Assembly (NCBI RefSeq): GCF_003473485.1
Contig: NC_053049.1
Location: 7,440,001 to 7,504,000 of the forward strand
DNA from: Medicago truncatula
Taxonomy: Eukaryota > Streptophyta > Magnoliopsida > Fabales > Fabaceae
Length of the DNA stretch: 64,000 nt
Direction: 5' to 3'
The notes below the pieces were generated by a model. That model had not been told where the DNA came from. It saw nothing but the letters and a program-made list of their open reading frames with translations, and ran no database searches. The translations under genes were made by a program, and so were the position numbers. Numbering within the stretch: the stretch's first letter is position 1; each line of letters opens with the position of its first letter. This document shows, one piece after another, positions 35,942 through 47,545 of the stretch.

Positions 35942-36134
35942 ATATTTGCACCTTTTTTAAAACAATGGATCAACATGAACTCTTAAATAAAGATAAATAC
36001 CTAAAATGTGTTTAAGCTTTTTTATTTTTTCCCTCTAGTCTTAAGTGAACATAATATAGTAATCAGGAGTTCAGTCGTAAGTTAAATGCAGCTTGATTGA
36101 CAATTATTTTATACATTAATTGAATTCGAATTCT

Positions 36135-36260
36135 TCTTTATCTTTTAATAAAGTTTTTTTGAAGAAGTTAAATTAGTATACTCAAATTGACATCGAAAAG
36201 ACCTTAAGGAGGAACACACTCCTAAGTACCAAGTCAATACCACTACCTAAGTGAGTTTAT
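36135..36260 (-). mobile_element. SINE-like element
   Basis: The minus strand has an A-box-like tcacttaggtagtggtat near 36245 and a degenerate B-box-like ggtcttttcgatgtc near 36190. No A-tail or target duplication was resolved. Confidence 0.35.
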
Positions 36261-36386
36261 CTTTTAATAAAGTTAGTTAATTATTTGATGTCAATCATTA
36301 AATTTATTAATTTAATTTACATTCTATGCATTTGTATTGGATTTTTAATTTATTTATTTACAAAAGTTTGGAGAATAAGGCACCAG

Positions 36387-36545
36387 GCCACCCACGTATT
36401 GACAAGAAAAAGATCAAAGATGTAGATATTTATTTTTTTGTGTACGAATTGATGTTGACATCGTGATAAGTTATTTTTATTTGCTTGTACAAAAAAAAAA
36501 ATCTTTATTCTTATTTGTTTGTTTTATCTTGTGATTAGATTAATA
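36387..36545 (+). repeat. Direct repeat pair with 37496-37640
   Basis: cacccacgtattgacaagaaaaagat...gttgacatcgtgataagttattt recurs as cacccacgttttattgacaagaaaaagat...gctgacgtcgtgataaattattt about 1.1 kb away. This copy has an extra gcttgtacaaaaaaaaaaatc near 36483-36503 between imperfect repeats of ttatttttattt, absent from the other copy. Confidence 0.65.
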
Positions 36546-36924
36546 CACTACTTGACGAAGGGTTAGAGATGGATTATTTCAAGTGCTATCCAAGATGTTA
36601 ACTAACCCATACTCAAAAAGAAAAGTTAGACTATCCCATGAATACAGTGTTAATTAGTGTTAACTTTTAATGTGGAGAAACACTTCAAGGGATAAATCGA
36701 CCAATGACATGGGCACATACTAAGAAAGATAAGGAGATCTTACACTAAATGGTGACAATGAAGTATAATCAAAGTAAGACCTAAACTCAAATGAATTAAG
36801 CAGTCAAAAATAGTCAATTACTTGTGATATTTATATTAAACAATATCTTCAATGAGTTATAAAAGATTATTTTGAAATGGAAGCTGCATTATTTAATTAA
36901 GAAGACATAAACTAATTAATATTT

Positions 36925-37085
36925 CATAATGAAATGGTTAGAAGACAAAAACTGAGCACCTGATCTCCTTCCCGAATATGGTAATTATTTAATTAAGACT
37001 TGTAGCATAAATTAATAGTTTACAGATTAACAGATCTAAAACTGACGGAGCTTACAAGTTACAAAGGCATCTAGTCTTTTAGGGA
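36925..37085 (-). pseudogene. G-gamma gene relic (exon 3-4 region)
   Basis: The minus strand has ctagatgcctttgtaa, matching exon 3 of the G-gamma gene at 50736-50780 (LDAFVG). After an intron-like stretch comes cgggaaggagatcag|gtgctcag, matching the end of exon 4 and its donor at 50608. Intronic words (ttaatttatg-tacaagtctta) and flanking aaatggttaga also match. The coding frame is lost. No exon 1, 2 or 5 is found next to it. Confidence 0.7.
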
Positions 37086-37563
37086 TATCTAAATTGACTA
37101 TCTAAAAACAAATTTAAAGAATAAAATGATTGTCTACCCAAATAAAAGAACACTAATACAATGTTAAAAATCAGCTTTCTTTATTTTATCTGCAAAATAA
37201 AAGAACCCACGTTGTTGTAAGGAAAAAAGTTTAATGCATTTCATTATATATAGGTTCAATGATACATATCGGTACATCAACAAAAGTATGGAGATGGATT
37301 AAAAATATGATCTATTTAGCTAATGTATGAATTATCTCATTCGCTGTCTCTGATCAAACTCGACATGAAAGTTTATAAAAAATAAAATACAACAGTGTTT
37401 GCATTCATCTAATATAAAGTCAAATTATGTAATATAATGTCAAATTATCTAATATAAAATACAACTATCTTCTTTGCATTCATCTTTTTTTTTTCACCCA
37501 CGTTTTATTGACAAGAAAAAGATTAAAGATATTGATATGTGTTTGATTATGACTTGATGCTGA

Positions 37564-37610
37564 CGTCGTGATAAATTATTTTTTTTGAGCAAGCGTCGTG
37601 ATAAATTATT
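37564..37610. repeat. Micro-insertion with 17-bp direct repeats
   Basis: cgtcgtgataaattatt at 37564-37580 and 37594-37610 flank 13 bases, ttttttgagcaag. In reverse complement this is cttgctcaaaaaa, close to the insert at 32050-32064. The related block at 36387-36545 carries the motif only once, as expected for an empty site. Confidence 0.65.
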
Positions 37611-37707
37611 TGTATTTGTCTTATCTTTTTGTGATTAAATCATTGCCATTAGTTGCTACTTTTTTTTTTACACTCACCATGAGTTGCTCCTAATAAAAGA
37701 AAAATGT

Positions 37708-37862
37708 TAACCGATGCCTCCGGGGCACTCTTTAAGGGTCATAATTAGTAAGTACTTATGTGTAATCAATGTATTGGAAATCGAAATATTTGACTTTCGT
37801 AAAGAATAATTACTTATTTTAAAATGCTTAAAAAGTGTCACGGACACTCGTTAACAAGATCT
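37708..37862. repeat. Interspersed repeat family, copy 2
   Basis: aaatgttaaccgatgcctccggggcactctttaagg to aaaaagtgtcacggacactcgttaacaag. The inner tgtaatcaatgtattggaaatcgaaat and aaagaataattacttatttt blocks match copy 1 at 22759. Confidence 0.7.
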
Positions 37863-38433
37863 TAAATTAAAAACAAAAATGAATGAATACATATAAAAGA
37901 TTCTTATATTGAGCCATCAATGCACGTTGCACCAATCAACTTTGTTCTAAATAATAATCCAATAGCAGTAACAGTGTAACAAATTAAGCTTAAAAATGAG
38001 TAACAAACAGAACAACGACCAAAACAGAAAAAGCAGAAGAAGAAAAAATTAGAAGTAGAATCAAATACAAGGGGTTGGAATAGTTTCTGCTGTTTTGTCC
38101 TATTCTACAACTATTTTAAATCAAAAACATGGAACACTTGGTTTTATCCTATCTTATCCCTTTTACATTGTTACAAAATCAAACATGGCCTAAACTGTTT
38201 AGTCATTATAGAAGAGAAGAAAGGTTTTCCTAACTTCAGACTCATGTTCTTGGAAACCAGATTACTACTTTGGACTTAAATGTGCTATGATGCTTGTCTA
38301 CTAGAGCAGCACGCATTAAAGTATGAGAATCATTCTTATCATTTTCATGTTTGCCATTATTTCTGACGCGGCAAAAGGTATGAGAATGAATTGAAACCAA
38401 AATGTAATATGCACCAATGCTTCATTAGAGAAA

Positions 38434-41400
38434 TTAGGAAGGAAAGTGCTCAGCATCTGGGAAACTAGATTGTGTCGACCGCATCCCTCTTAGTAAACTT
38501 TTTGCTGTCTCCCTCTCCTGAAAGAATGATTTAGTATGAACAAATTGTTTCATATTGAAAGTGTAGTTATTATAAAAATAAATAAATCAGAAGTTTAGTT
38601 ATATATTTGACTCACTGGGCCAGTATAATCAAGAAGGCGTGTACAATAAACCTCTGCTTCTTCAAATCTTTTTATCGATTTGTAATAGTTTGCAAGATAG
38701 AGCAAACCCTCAACCATGTGAGGCCCGTCCCTCTCTTCAGATTCCATACTCTCTAACTCTTTTTTGTAGTAAAACGCTGCCTCTTCGGGGCGTCCGAGCT
38801 CTGAATGCAGCTTCGCTAGTTGGTGCAGAGCAATTGCTTCACTGTTATTATAATTTGCTGCCCTTCTGTAACATTTTATTGCCTTATCGAGCATGCGAAG
38901 CTGGTCAGTCTCATAGCATCGAGCCATAGCTATCCACAACCGAGAATCATTTGGCTGCAAGAAAACAGATTTTTTGAAGTAATGAAGCGAATAGAAAGGC
39001 ATACTCATAATCTCATATGCTTGTCCCAGTCCATACCAAGCACGATAATCACACGGGTCTATATCAACAGCCCGACGATAGGCATCCACAGCGGCAGGAG
39101 TATTTTTCATCTCTATAAACTCATGACCCATGAGTGTCCAAGCAGAGAGATAATTTTTGTTCAGTTTAAGAGCTCTCCTAAAATATACAACTGATTTTTC
39201 ATGTTGTCCTTTTAAACTGTAATAATTCCCAATAATACAACAAGATTCAGGTCTGTATTTATCCGTCGTAAATACTCTATGCGCAAGGTGACTCAAAGCA
39301 GAAAAGCATTCCTTAGCATAGAGCACATTGGAGTACACATCCAAGTCTTCCACTCTGTAGGGATCAGTCCTCAACAGATCTTCAAATATAGCTTCAGCTT
39401 GCTCAAATTCTCTCAAACTGTACTGGACTTTAGCAATTTGAGCTTGAATATAATTACTAAAACCAAAAGTTCCGAGTAGATATTCATATTTTGACAGAGA
39501 CTCGTTATGCATCCTTAATTCTTGGTAGGCACTAGCAAGAAAAAATTCCTTCATCCAATGACTATTGAGATTAAGACTATTCAAGCTATCAACTGTAGTG
39601 CATAAGGATTGTAGCTCAGTCCATGCATTCCAGTTCCAAGGGTAGCTATTTACAGATTCCACAAGAACTGTGCGTGCCAAAGTATCATTGCCTTTCTGTT
39701 TCAGTATGAGACCATATAAGTACAAAAGAAAAGGATCAACTTTGTCATTCTTGCGAAGTGTAGACAACTCCCTCTCTAATGAAACGAATTCCTGATTCAC
39801 AGCATCACTTTTACCCAGAGGTCCGTCAAGTTCTATCAACTCTTCCTCTTTTCGCTTTTCTCCGGCCTGTAGGAAGTACAACGCATGGACAAAGAAGTTA
39901 TCAACATATCAAATTCCAAAAACTAAAAAACTCGGTTCGCTTCAACTGATATTATGTATGATAATTTAGAAAGAAAAATGCACTGCATCAGATCAGTAGT
40001 TTGTGCTATTAGCATGCGACAGAGCTCAATGCATTATCTTTATTTAAATGTTACTCAAGGGAGGTAACAAGTGACATGGAAGAATATGATATGACAATCA
40101 GTTTCTGTTAATATACATATACGATAAAAATGGAATAAAAAAAATTCTACACATTATGATAGTTCTATAGCATGATAATGCTAGGAATTAACAAAGGTAA
40201 GCATAAGTTGCAGAAAACATTCTCTTAAAAAGGGTAGATGACAACTGACAATGTCTTAAAGAATGATCTGAAGATTGTTGGGGAAACAGAGAGCACATTA
40301 CACATAATCGACAAGTAACAACTAGAAATCACTGAGTTTGGTATTTGGCTACTTCACATATCACGTAATAAAATTGCAATTTTTCTGCTGCAAAAATCAA
40401 GAGTTCAAAAATAACTAAAAAGAGGCCTCGTGGTTTAACTTGCATATATATTTTTTAATCTAACTATTTCTTACTTAAACAAGGTAATTCAAAAAAGCTT
40501 GTTAAACTGATATGAATACCTCCTATCCCAGTTTTATTTACGGAAGACATTGTTGAGGTGAAAGAACATTCTTTTAAATGAATAGTACATGCAAACAAAC
40601 ATTCACTTATTCAGCAACATAATTGTATTACTTACACAACTTAATGGAAAGTTCATACCCTATTAATCAAAATGTTAATAGGATAAATGTATTAGAAGAA
40701 ACACCAACTCTGAAGGCAACAACCAGTATTTTAATTTTTACTCTGTTGTGACATTTAATATAAGCATACCTATATCTAACTTACTTTCCAACAGAAATTA
40801 TCAAATTTAAAAGATATCTCAGATTATACTTTTGATATCAGGCATGTCCTTCCATAATTTGAAAGCACCATAGCAAAATGCATCACAATTGAAATAGATA
40901 TTCTAGACAGACATTGTTGAGACACGCGTTTTACACCTCACACGAGGAAAACATGAAGAGATAACATGTCAGTCAGCTGCTGTGCATTGTCCATTTAACT
41001 CTGTGCCCGACTCAAATCAAAAAGAGTAAATGACAACTAGACTGCCCTCTGTATTCTTGCCTAATGTTGCTATATGTTCTGTAAACTTTGCAAAACCCCC
41101 ACTTCAACAATTATAGGACATTAGCTTCAATCAACAACAACAAGAACAACAACCAAGCCTTATCCTACTAAGTGAGTTCGGCTACATGAATCAAACGACA
41201 CCATAGTGTTCTATCAAAAACCATGTCTTTCTCCAACTCATTTATCTCTAGATCCTTCCTAATAGTTTCTCGTATAGTTTTTCTAGGTCTACCCTTACCT
41301 CTAGTGATCTGACTCCCCTCCATCTGATCTACTCTCCTTACTACATAATCCACATGATTTTAGCTTCAATCAAAAAAGTAAATATACCAAAAATCCTATG

Positions 41401-44175
41401 ATGTCAATAATGGCAACTAACGCCATTAGAGCGGCAGCGCGTTGTGTAGCCGCCCTCACACTCGCCATAGCAACCCAGAATTGTGTGGCGACCGTCATGG
41501 CCGCGTTCACAGGAGCATTTCTTGTTTTTGTGGTGCAATTGCAATTTGCAGCACAAAGAGCTTTAGAGTAATTTGTTAAATTTTCCAGCAATTATGTGTT
41601 TATTATTAGTATTAACTGTATAGTAATAACATTAATTCCTAAATATAGCAAATTACAGCCATCACACCCTGCTATCCCAGTTTTGGGGTTGACCGCTCTG
41701 CTATCCAGGACGGACAACACAGCAAAAATCCCGCAAAAAAGGAATCCAACAGAATCAGCATAATTAATCAGTCTATTTGGCAGATAAGCAGGCACAAACA
41801 TCCTCCAACCCAAAATAGACTTGCCCACAAAAATTGAATTAAATACATGCATAAATGTCATGTTTCTAACCCTCCGCTGGCACTGCCTTCACATAACCAT
41901 CTCGTGTTTACCAAAGGTTGTACTAAATTACAAACGTCGAGAATGACCCATCAGCACAACATACACACCCAGATATAAAAAATCAAACTATCCTAAGCTC
42001 TCCAAAACGCCACTACATCTAAGTCCACAAGGAATCAAAAAACAAAAAGTCTCTAATACATTTGGACATTGAACAAATAATATCCCACTGATTAATATGA
42101 AAACCCAAAGCCTAGTTTGTTTATACATAAACAACTTGATTTAATGCAAATTTAATGCAATCTTGTAAGTTTTATTTCAGAAATCATTATTGTACTCTAA
42201 CCAAAAGAAGCCCCTAGCTTAAGGGCCGATTTGGTTAAGGGTTATGCTAGCAAGTGCCCTCATTTGTTAAGGAAACCAAAAGTAGTAGGTTTGAATTGGA
42301 TTCAACAATATTAACTTTTAAAAACCTAAATTCATCACTTTTCACCATTTTCCAATACAATATTTCTATTTTTATCCCCTTAACCAATGCCCTAAGAACA
42401 CTCTTTAGCATTTCCCTTTGTTTAATCTTAAACGAATGTTCTTGACTTTTGAAGGTAAAAACACCTATAAGCTTTTATAATTACTTAGGTGGACTACTGG
42501 ACATCGGTGTTATCAATATTGGATAGCGGAATATCATGACCAGCCAAAATCTGCCATATGAACATGGTGTCGCGGCAACTACGTGTGCTAGACCCTAGTA
42601 TAACATATAGGTATAACTTGTCATTGAACTTGTTCATCAGGTTAAAAATTATCTTCTGAATGAAAACATTACAAACTATAGAAATAATTACAGTTCTAGA
42701 AACTATAAATTTACCAGCTTAAGCAGATTCTAACCACCTATTTAAAACCATTTTGGCTGATTTAAATATATGGCTAGCTCTCTATCTGATTTTTAAAAGA
42801 ATGGTCTATTCACACACAACAGTTACTGGTTGATATCTATGAATATCAAAACACATAACATAAGTCTTTAACTTCTTCAATTTCAGAATGAGTTTATAAC
42901 ATAATATTAATGAGAAATGTAAGAGTTGCAAAGCATTTAAAGAAACAATAATGAGGTGAAAAGCTCAGAAGGACACTCAACCATAGGATGACAAAATTTA
43001 TGTGGCAAAGATTAAGATATTTGACAAGTTGAAGTTTGAATTTTACAAATTAGTTCTGTATATATGATAATAGATTGGACCGCTTCGTTACCCAGTTCGA
43101 ATATACGATCGGTTCTTATCTAAACTAATCAAATTGAAACAAACCAATCATGTGTAAAATTTGTCCTATGTGCACACCATATGTTGGCTTAGTATATGTT
43201 TGGTTCCACTTTTGGAGGGGCCAAAATTAATTCTGGAGGTGTAGAATCCTGACATGTTTGGTTGCTTTCAAGTAGAATTGATTTTGTCTCGTGGAATTGT
43301 TTCTACTTTAAGATAAAGTTTCTAGCTTTTGATTCTAAAATTGATTTTTACATACGAACTTATAATTAACTCACTTTTATATGAATGTACCCAAACACAG
43401 ATCACTTTACCTACAATTCAAAATCAATTATTGTTACGCAGAACCAAACATACACTAAACATTATGGTTTTTGTAAGTCCAACTTCAAAGCATTGTTGGT
43501 AAAAATAATGCAAGTGACAAAACACAAACATAAACATAAACATAAACATAGCAAAATAGGGTTTCAAAATAAAGAAAAACTAACCAAATAAAGAGCATAA
43601 GATCTTAAGAAAACCGATTTCCTCCCAATTTGATCACGAAGAACATGAGCAGCTCTTCTATACTCCCGACAATCAAAGTAACTCTTAGCCAAAAGATAAA
43701 AATCACCATCAACAAATTCATCCTCTTCCATAACCGGAGTAGCCACATACGAAACACCGGCAATCGGTGTTGTCGTCGGTGTAATCTCATGTGTTCGGTA
43801 CTTTCGTCGAATACTTGAACTACCTCTCTGAAACCTCGTATTTGATGGAGTGAACTTCGATGGATCTTGCTCTATTCCTACCAATTGCTCTGCTGCCCTG
43901 CATTAAGGAAGGAGAATGAAAATGAGATGGTGAGAGTGTGTTGTGATGAGCTCTATAGCACTGACACCTCTGATAGCAGACGTATGTATCTGAGATACCG
44001 ACACATGTGATTATATTCAATTAATTCATTTACTTGTGTCGACGTGTCTGTGTCAATGTAATTAGAGATTTGAAGTTAAGAACTACTACCATTTGGAAGA
44101 AGAATAGAGACAACGATCTGTGAGTTGACGAATTGCGATGCGAAGTTCGCTTCTGCAACTTTCTTTTGAACTCAT
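38434..44175 (-). CDS. APC8: Anaphase-promoting complex subunit 8 (CDC23)
   Basis: This is a TPR scaffold subunit of the APC/C ubiquitin ligase that drives mitotic cyclin and securin turnover. Four coding exons on the minus strand are 44090-44175, 43585-43897, 38616-39866 and 38434-38517, with phases that join exactly (tg|g Trp, then codon boundaries), giving 577 residues, near Arabidopsis APC8. The N-terminus MSSKESCRSELRIAIRQLTD and DGDFYLLAKSYFDCREYRRAAHVLRDQ form the APC8 N-domain. Residues about 230-550 hold tandem TPRs, such as SCCIIGNYYSLKGQHEKSVVYF, AWYGLGQAYEIMSMPFYSLHYF and ALHQLAKLHSELGRPEEAAFYY. The last exon ends DAEHFPS. Intron 2 (43584 down to 39867, 3.7 kb) contains LINE and MITE insertions. 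The start was chosen from the conserved N-terminus. Confidence 0.95.
41121..41373 (-). mobile_element. 5'-truncated RTE LINE with 14-bp target duplication
   Basis: ttagcttcaatcaa at 41121-41134 and 41360-41373 flanks 225 bp. In minus orientation the insert encodes the last about 60 residues of an RTE LINE (YVVRRVDQMEGS, GRPRKTIRETI, DRTLWCRLIHVAE), followed by a short tail and (ttgttg)n-like end at 41135-41160. It lies in APC8 intron 2, in the same orientation as the gene. The coding piece is still open. Confidence 0.85.
41400..41870. repeat. GC-richer repeat island in APC8 intron 2
   Basis: 41400-41560 is clearly GC-richer than its surroundings (agcggcagcgcgttgtgtag, gccgccctcacactcgcc). 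41640-41730 has ctatcccagttttggggttgaccgctctgctatccagg. A related tattggatagcggaatat occurs at 42518. It is probably a decayed DNA transposon. No coding domain was identified. Confidence 0.35.
42225..42430. mobile_element. MITE-like fold in APC8 intron 2
   Basis: ggttaagggttatgctagcaagtgccc and gccctaagaacactctttagcat are related in inverted form, and gttaagg / ccttaac also pair. Loosely similar at its ends to the family at 22759 and 37708. Confidence 0.4.
43193..43460. mobile_element. MITE with 18-bp inverted ends in APC8 intron 2
   Basis: TTAGTATATGTTTGGTTC at the left and GAACCAAACATACACTAA at the right. Inner blocks (tagaattgattttg / caaaatcaatta) also pair. No certain target duplication. 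A short (aaacat)n tandem run follows at about 43523-43553. Confidence 0.65.
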
Positions 44176-44340
44176 TTTGAGTATGCCAACGATGTTACCT
44201 ACTCCTGCTTTTTCAAATTGTTCACTCCAAATCAGTTAATTAATACTTCTCTAATTTACAACGGAAATTTTTTCTTTTTGAAATTTGGAAGTTTTTGTTT
44301 TGTATGGTTCATTTGAAAAATTTAGTGATATTTTTATATT

Positions 44341-44782
44341 GGGTTAATTACCTTTTTGGTCTTCTAATTATTTAGTTGATATCGGATTAGTCCTTTAATT
44401 AAAAATTGATTTATTTCGGTCATTTAAGTTTCTCACCGTTAGTCCTTTCTGTTAGTTTTATTCAAATAAACGTTAGGATTTGTGTTATGTGGGTATCTGG
44501 CCTCCTGTTTCACACATACATATGAACCATAACAGTTACAAATAATATCAGTCATTATTTAATCATAATACGTTAACGAGGAATAAGACCAAAATGATAC
44601 TAATAAATAAAGCTAGAGGACTCACATAACACAAACTATAACGTTTATTTGAATAAAACTAACATAAAGGATTAAATGTAGTAACGATGAGAAACTTAGA
44701 GGACCGAAATAAATCAATTTTTAGTTAGAGGACTAATCTGATACCAATTAAATAGTTAGAGGACCAAAAAGATAATTTAGCC
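44341..44782. mobile_element. Foldback element upstream of APC8 (first)
   Basis: gggttaattacctttttggtc...gaccaaaaagataatttagcc. The arms pair for about 200 bp (aatcaatttttagttagagg with ctttaattaaaaattgattt, aaacgttaggatttgtgttatgtg with its complement). The flanks tttttatatt and ttttttatatt suggest a 9-11-bp target duplication, as for Mutator-like elements. Confidence 0.7.
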
Positions 44783-44795
44783 TTTTTTATATTTT

Positions 44796-45168
44796 AGGCT
44801 TAATTGCATGTTTGGTCTCTTATGTTTATTTTACGTTTTAAGTTGGTCTTTTATGTTTTAAGTTGGTTCAAAACGTTACTCACATTGGAATAAGTTAGTT
44901 TCTTTTATCACTTGATCGTTTAAAGATTCAAGTTGACAATATGATTGATAAAATTTAACTTATTTAGAAAATCAGTTTTAAATCATATTTTTGTTTCATT
45001 AAACTCAATATCATGTCGCGGTAGGGACTAACTTATTTCAACGTGAGTAACGTTTTGGACCAACTTAAAACCTGTAAAATGTAAGGGACCAACTTGAATC
45101 TTTTAAAACATAAGGGGCCAACTTGAAACCAAAAATAAATATAAGGAATCAAACATGCAATTAAACCT
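44796..45168. mobile_element. Foldback element upstream of APC8 (second)
   Basis: AGGCTTAATTGCATGTTTGG at the left pairs with aaacatgcaattaaacct at the right. Inner blocks (acgttactcacattggaataagttag / ctaacttatttcaacgtgagtaacgt) are strongly complementary. It begins only 13 bp after the first foldback. Confidence 0.7.
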
Positions 45169-46904
45169 ATTTTTATATAGAGAAATGATACTTGTATAAT
45201 CAATTTTTAACAACTTTTGTGATAACTTTCTCTTTTATGCTCACATTCTGATTTTACTTTCTCTCTTTATTTTAGTTTTTGTGTTAATACCTCATTTTCT
45301 TTGTAAATTTATGATTGTCCCATAAATTGTCATTCAAATTATTATTTAAATAACACAACTTTTTTATATGTATATTAACAGAAACCGATAGTCATATCAT
45401 ATTATTCCATGAAATTATGTCATAACTTATAAAATTGTAAGTTGTTAATTAGTGCCATCACTTCATTTGATTTGTTATTGAATGTATAACTAATGTTATT
45501 CACATATTAAATCTATATCTCATAGTTATTGTAAGCATAACTTATTAAGGACATTGTAATATGCAGAGTATAGGTTTGAACCTAAAATTCTCTACTTATT
45601 TATGTTAAGGGATGACATTCTAATCATTAGGCTATTTTAACAAAAAAGATGTATCCATGATATATTATAGACACTCACATAACCCTCAATCACATATTGT
45701 CCGAGCCTTGTTATGTGAGTCAGTCACCTTGAACTATTATCGTTCATATGTGGTGGTGTGGGAAAATCAATGTGATCTGTCATGTTCTCTTGTATTTTTT
45801 CTTAAGTCACGGACAAGAAGCATTCTCCTTGTGCCTCTTTAAGCTTGTCTAGCTTCTTCTTATCGACCTTGTTAAGATATTTCTGCATCGTTGTCTCGAT
45901 TTCTGAATCAAAAAGAAGTTGGTCGACTATAGTCTAATGTCATATACACAAAGCAAAGCACAATATATCAAACTCGTATTTAGCAAAGGTTAATTAAAAA
46001 GAATATAAAAATACACAATGTTAAAATTAATTACAAAGCTTAAAAGAAAACTACTGCAATGTTTAACTATTAGGATCAAGTTCCCGACAATGATGTAATT
46101 TGATAAAGTTTTACTGTAGTATCAAAATATTTTAATAATCGATCTACAAAGACCTGTGAATAGTCATATCGTTTAGTAAATTAAAATGTTAAGTTAGGGT
46201 TTCAAGATATTGGTCGTTCTTGTTGGTCTTCACTTATTGATGATATAGATGATGATTGATCCATACTACTATGACACTCCCCTGATCTCAGGTGCATACA
46301 CTAATTTCAAAAGTAGTGTGTTAATTATTCTTCGTTAGGCGCCCCACGTTCAGTTGTAATTTCCCTCACTCGTCGTTCATTGTGGTTAGTGGCGCAGTAA
46401 ACATGGAGCGTCAGTTGTAAGCTACATTTTTCGGTTCTACAGAACTTTGGTTCGGTATGAGATATTTAAGACCCACATACTTAGTCTGTAAACTCTAGAT
46501 AAAAAAAAAAATCAGCTCTTTCCAAATCGGTTATCTTAGCCTTCATCTAACCTTCCATCGGTTGGGAGGACATTCACCTAACCTTAATTGCATATCCGCT
46601 AATGTCGGCCATCAAGATAATTATTTTTAGGTGTAAACGGAGTGTAATCTCTAACATTGATGAGTCGAGACTCCTTTTCTTTGTATCAATTTATTCACTC
46701 ATTCCATCACTTCTCATCATAAACAAAAGAAAATAAGATAACATAATAAATGTAGTAAAAATATTAAATTAAGCTATCAAGTAAAAGCATAAAATTCAAA
46801 CAAAATCCAACTTATCAACGTTACCTCTATGTCGAGGGTCGTCACATGTCTTGTATAAACTATGAAGTCAAATAATGCACACCCAATGTTTAAATTGTCA
46901 CTGA
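45169..46904. other. Gene-free stretch upstream of APC8
   Basis: Apart from a SINE-like piece at 45545-45650 I see nothing that reads as a gene. Short open frames (45657-45842) have no domain similarity. Confidence 0.4.
45545..45650 (-). mobile_element. SINE-like element
   Basis: In minus orientation, an A box tagcctaatgattagaatg (near 45630) and a B box ggttcaaacct (45569-45579) lie about 50 bp apart. This is a tRNA-derived promoter arrangement. Confidence 0.45.
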
Positions 46905-47545
46905 GGGAATATAATTTTTCATTCTCACATAAAAGTGTCCAAATTCAAGTCTTTTTATACCTAATTGGTTTTTCATTCCTGATTTCTTCTCATGCAGTAG
47001 AAAACATGGATAGATAAATGAATAATGAAATGGAAGGCAACAACATCCTTTACCCTATCTCACATATGGATCCATGATCAATACCCCTTTCAGCTCTAGT
47101 TCACGGTTTCAAGCACACATGATGATGGTGAACCCTTCAACTGGTGGTGTGATTTAAGGATGCTACAATTGATCATTTTACTACCACATCCGATCAAGTA
47201 GAAGCACCAATAGCCAAATAATTAAACCAAAATTGGCCATTGATGCTTGTACTTGATCTTATGTGGCTGTAGAATAATCAATTGTAGCATCCCAAGCTAC
47301 ACCACTAGTTGAAAGGTTCACTACATCATAGGCTCTAGAAATAGTTAATTTGAACACAAAGAGATATAGATCATGGATCTATACGTGAGAAAGGATAAGG
47401 GAAGTTGTCGTCTTTCATTTCATTGTCATTTCCTTGTTTTCTCCCGCACGAGAAGAAATTATGAATAAAAAACCAATTAAGTCAAAAAAAAAAAAGTGTG
47501 AATTTAGACATTTTTACATGATAAAGTAAAATTCTTAAATATGCA
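46905..47545. mobile_element. Foldback element, about 600 bp
   Basis: The arms are complementary from about 46905/47545 inward: ctaattggttttt with aaaaaaccaatta, ggatccatgatc with gatcatggatcc, ggatgctacaattgat with atcaattgtagcatcc, and tagaagcaccaatagcc facing ggccattgatgcttgta at the centre near 47220. No coding region. Target duplication not found. Confidence 0.7.

Larger units (their letters stand above)
35069..38433. other. Intergenic region, subtilase promoter to APC8 3' side
   Basis: The first 300-400 bp is the subtilase promoter side. It holds a short direct repeat, ccaataattgatggacatatgggtg at 35278 and ccaataattgaaggacatatgggtg at 35350. Beyond it lie a SINE-like piece, repeated segments, a G-gamma relic and micro-insertions, listed separately. 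No intact gene is seen. Confidence 0.5.

Noticed and set aside
38595-39881. APC8 exon 3 as an independent gene starting MYFLQ
   Set aside because: The first residues are intron; an acceptor cag precedes GCCGGAGAAAAG, and the exon joins the N-terminal exons in phase.
41592-41861. 89-codon open frame in APC8 intron 2
   Set aside because: No domain; lies in repeat-like sequence and lacks splice context.
43385-43591. Open frame with KHKHKHKH
   Set aside because: Encoded by an (aaacat)n repeat within an APC8 intron.
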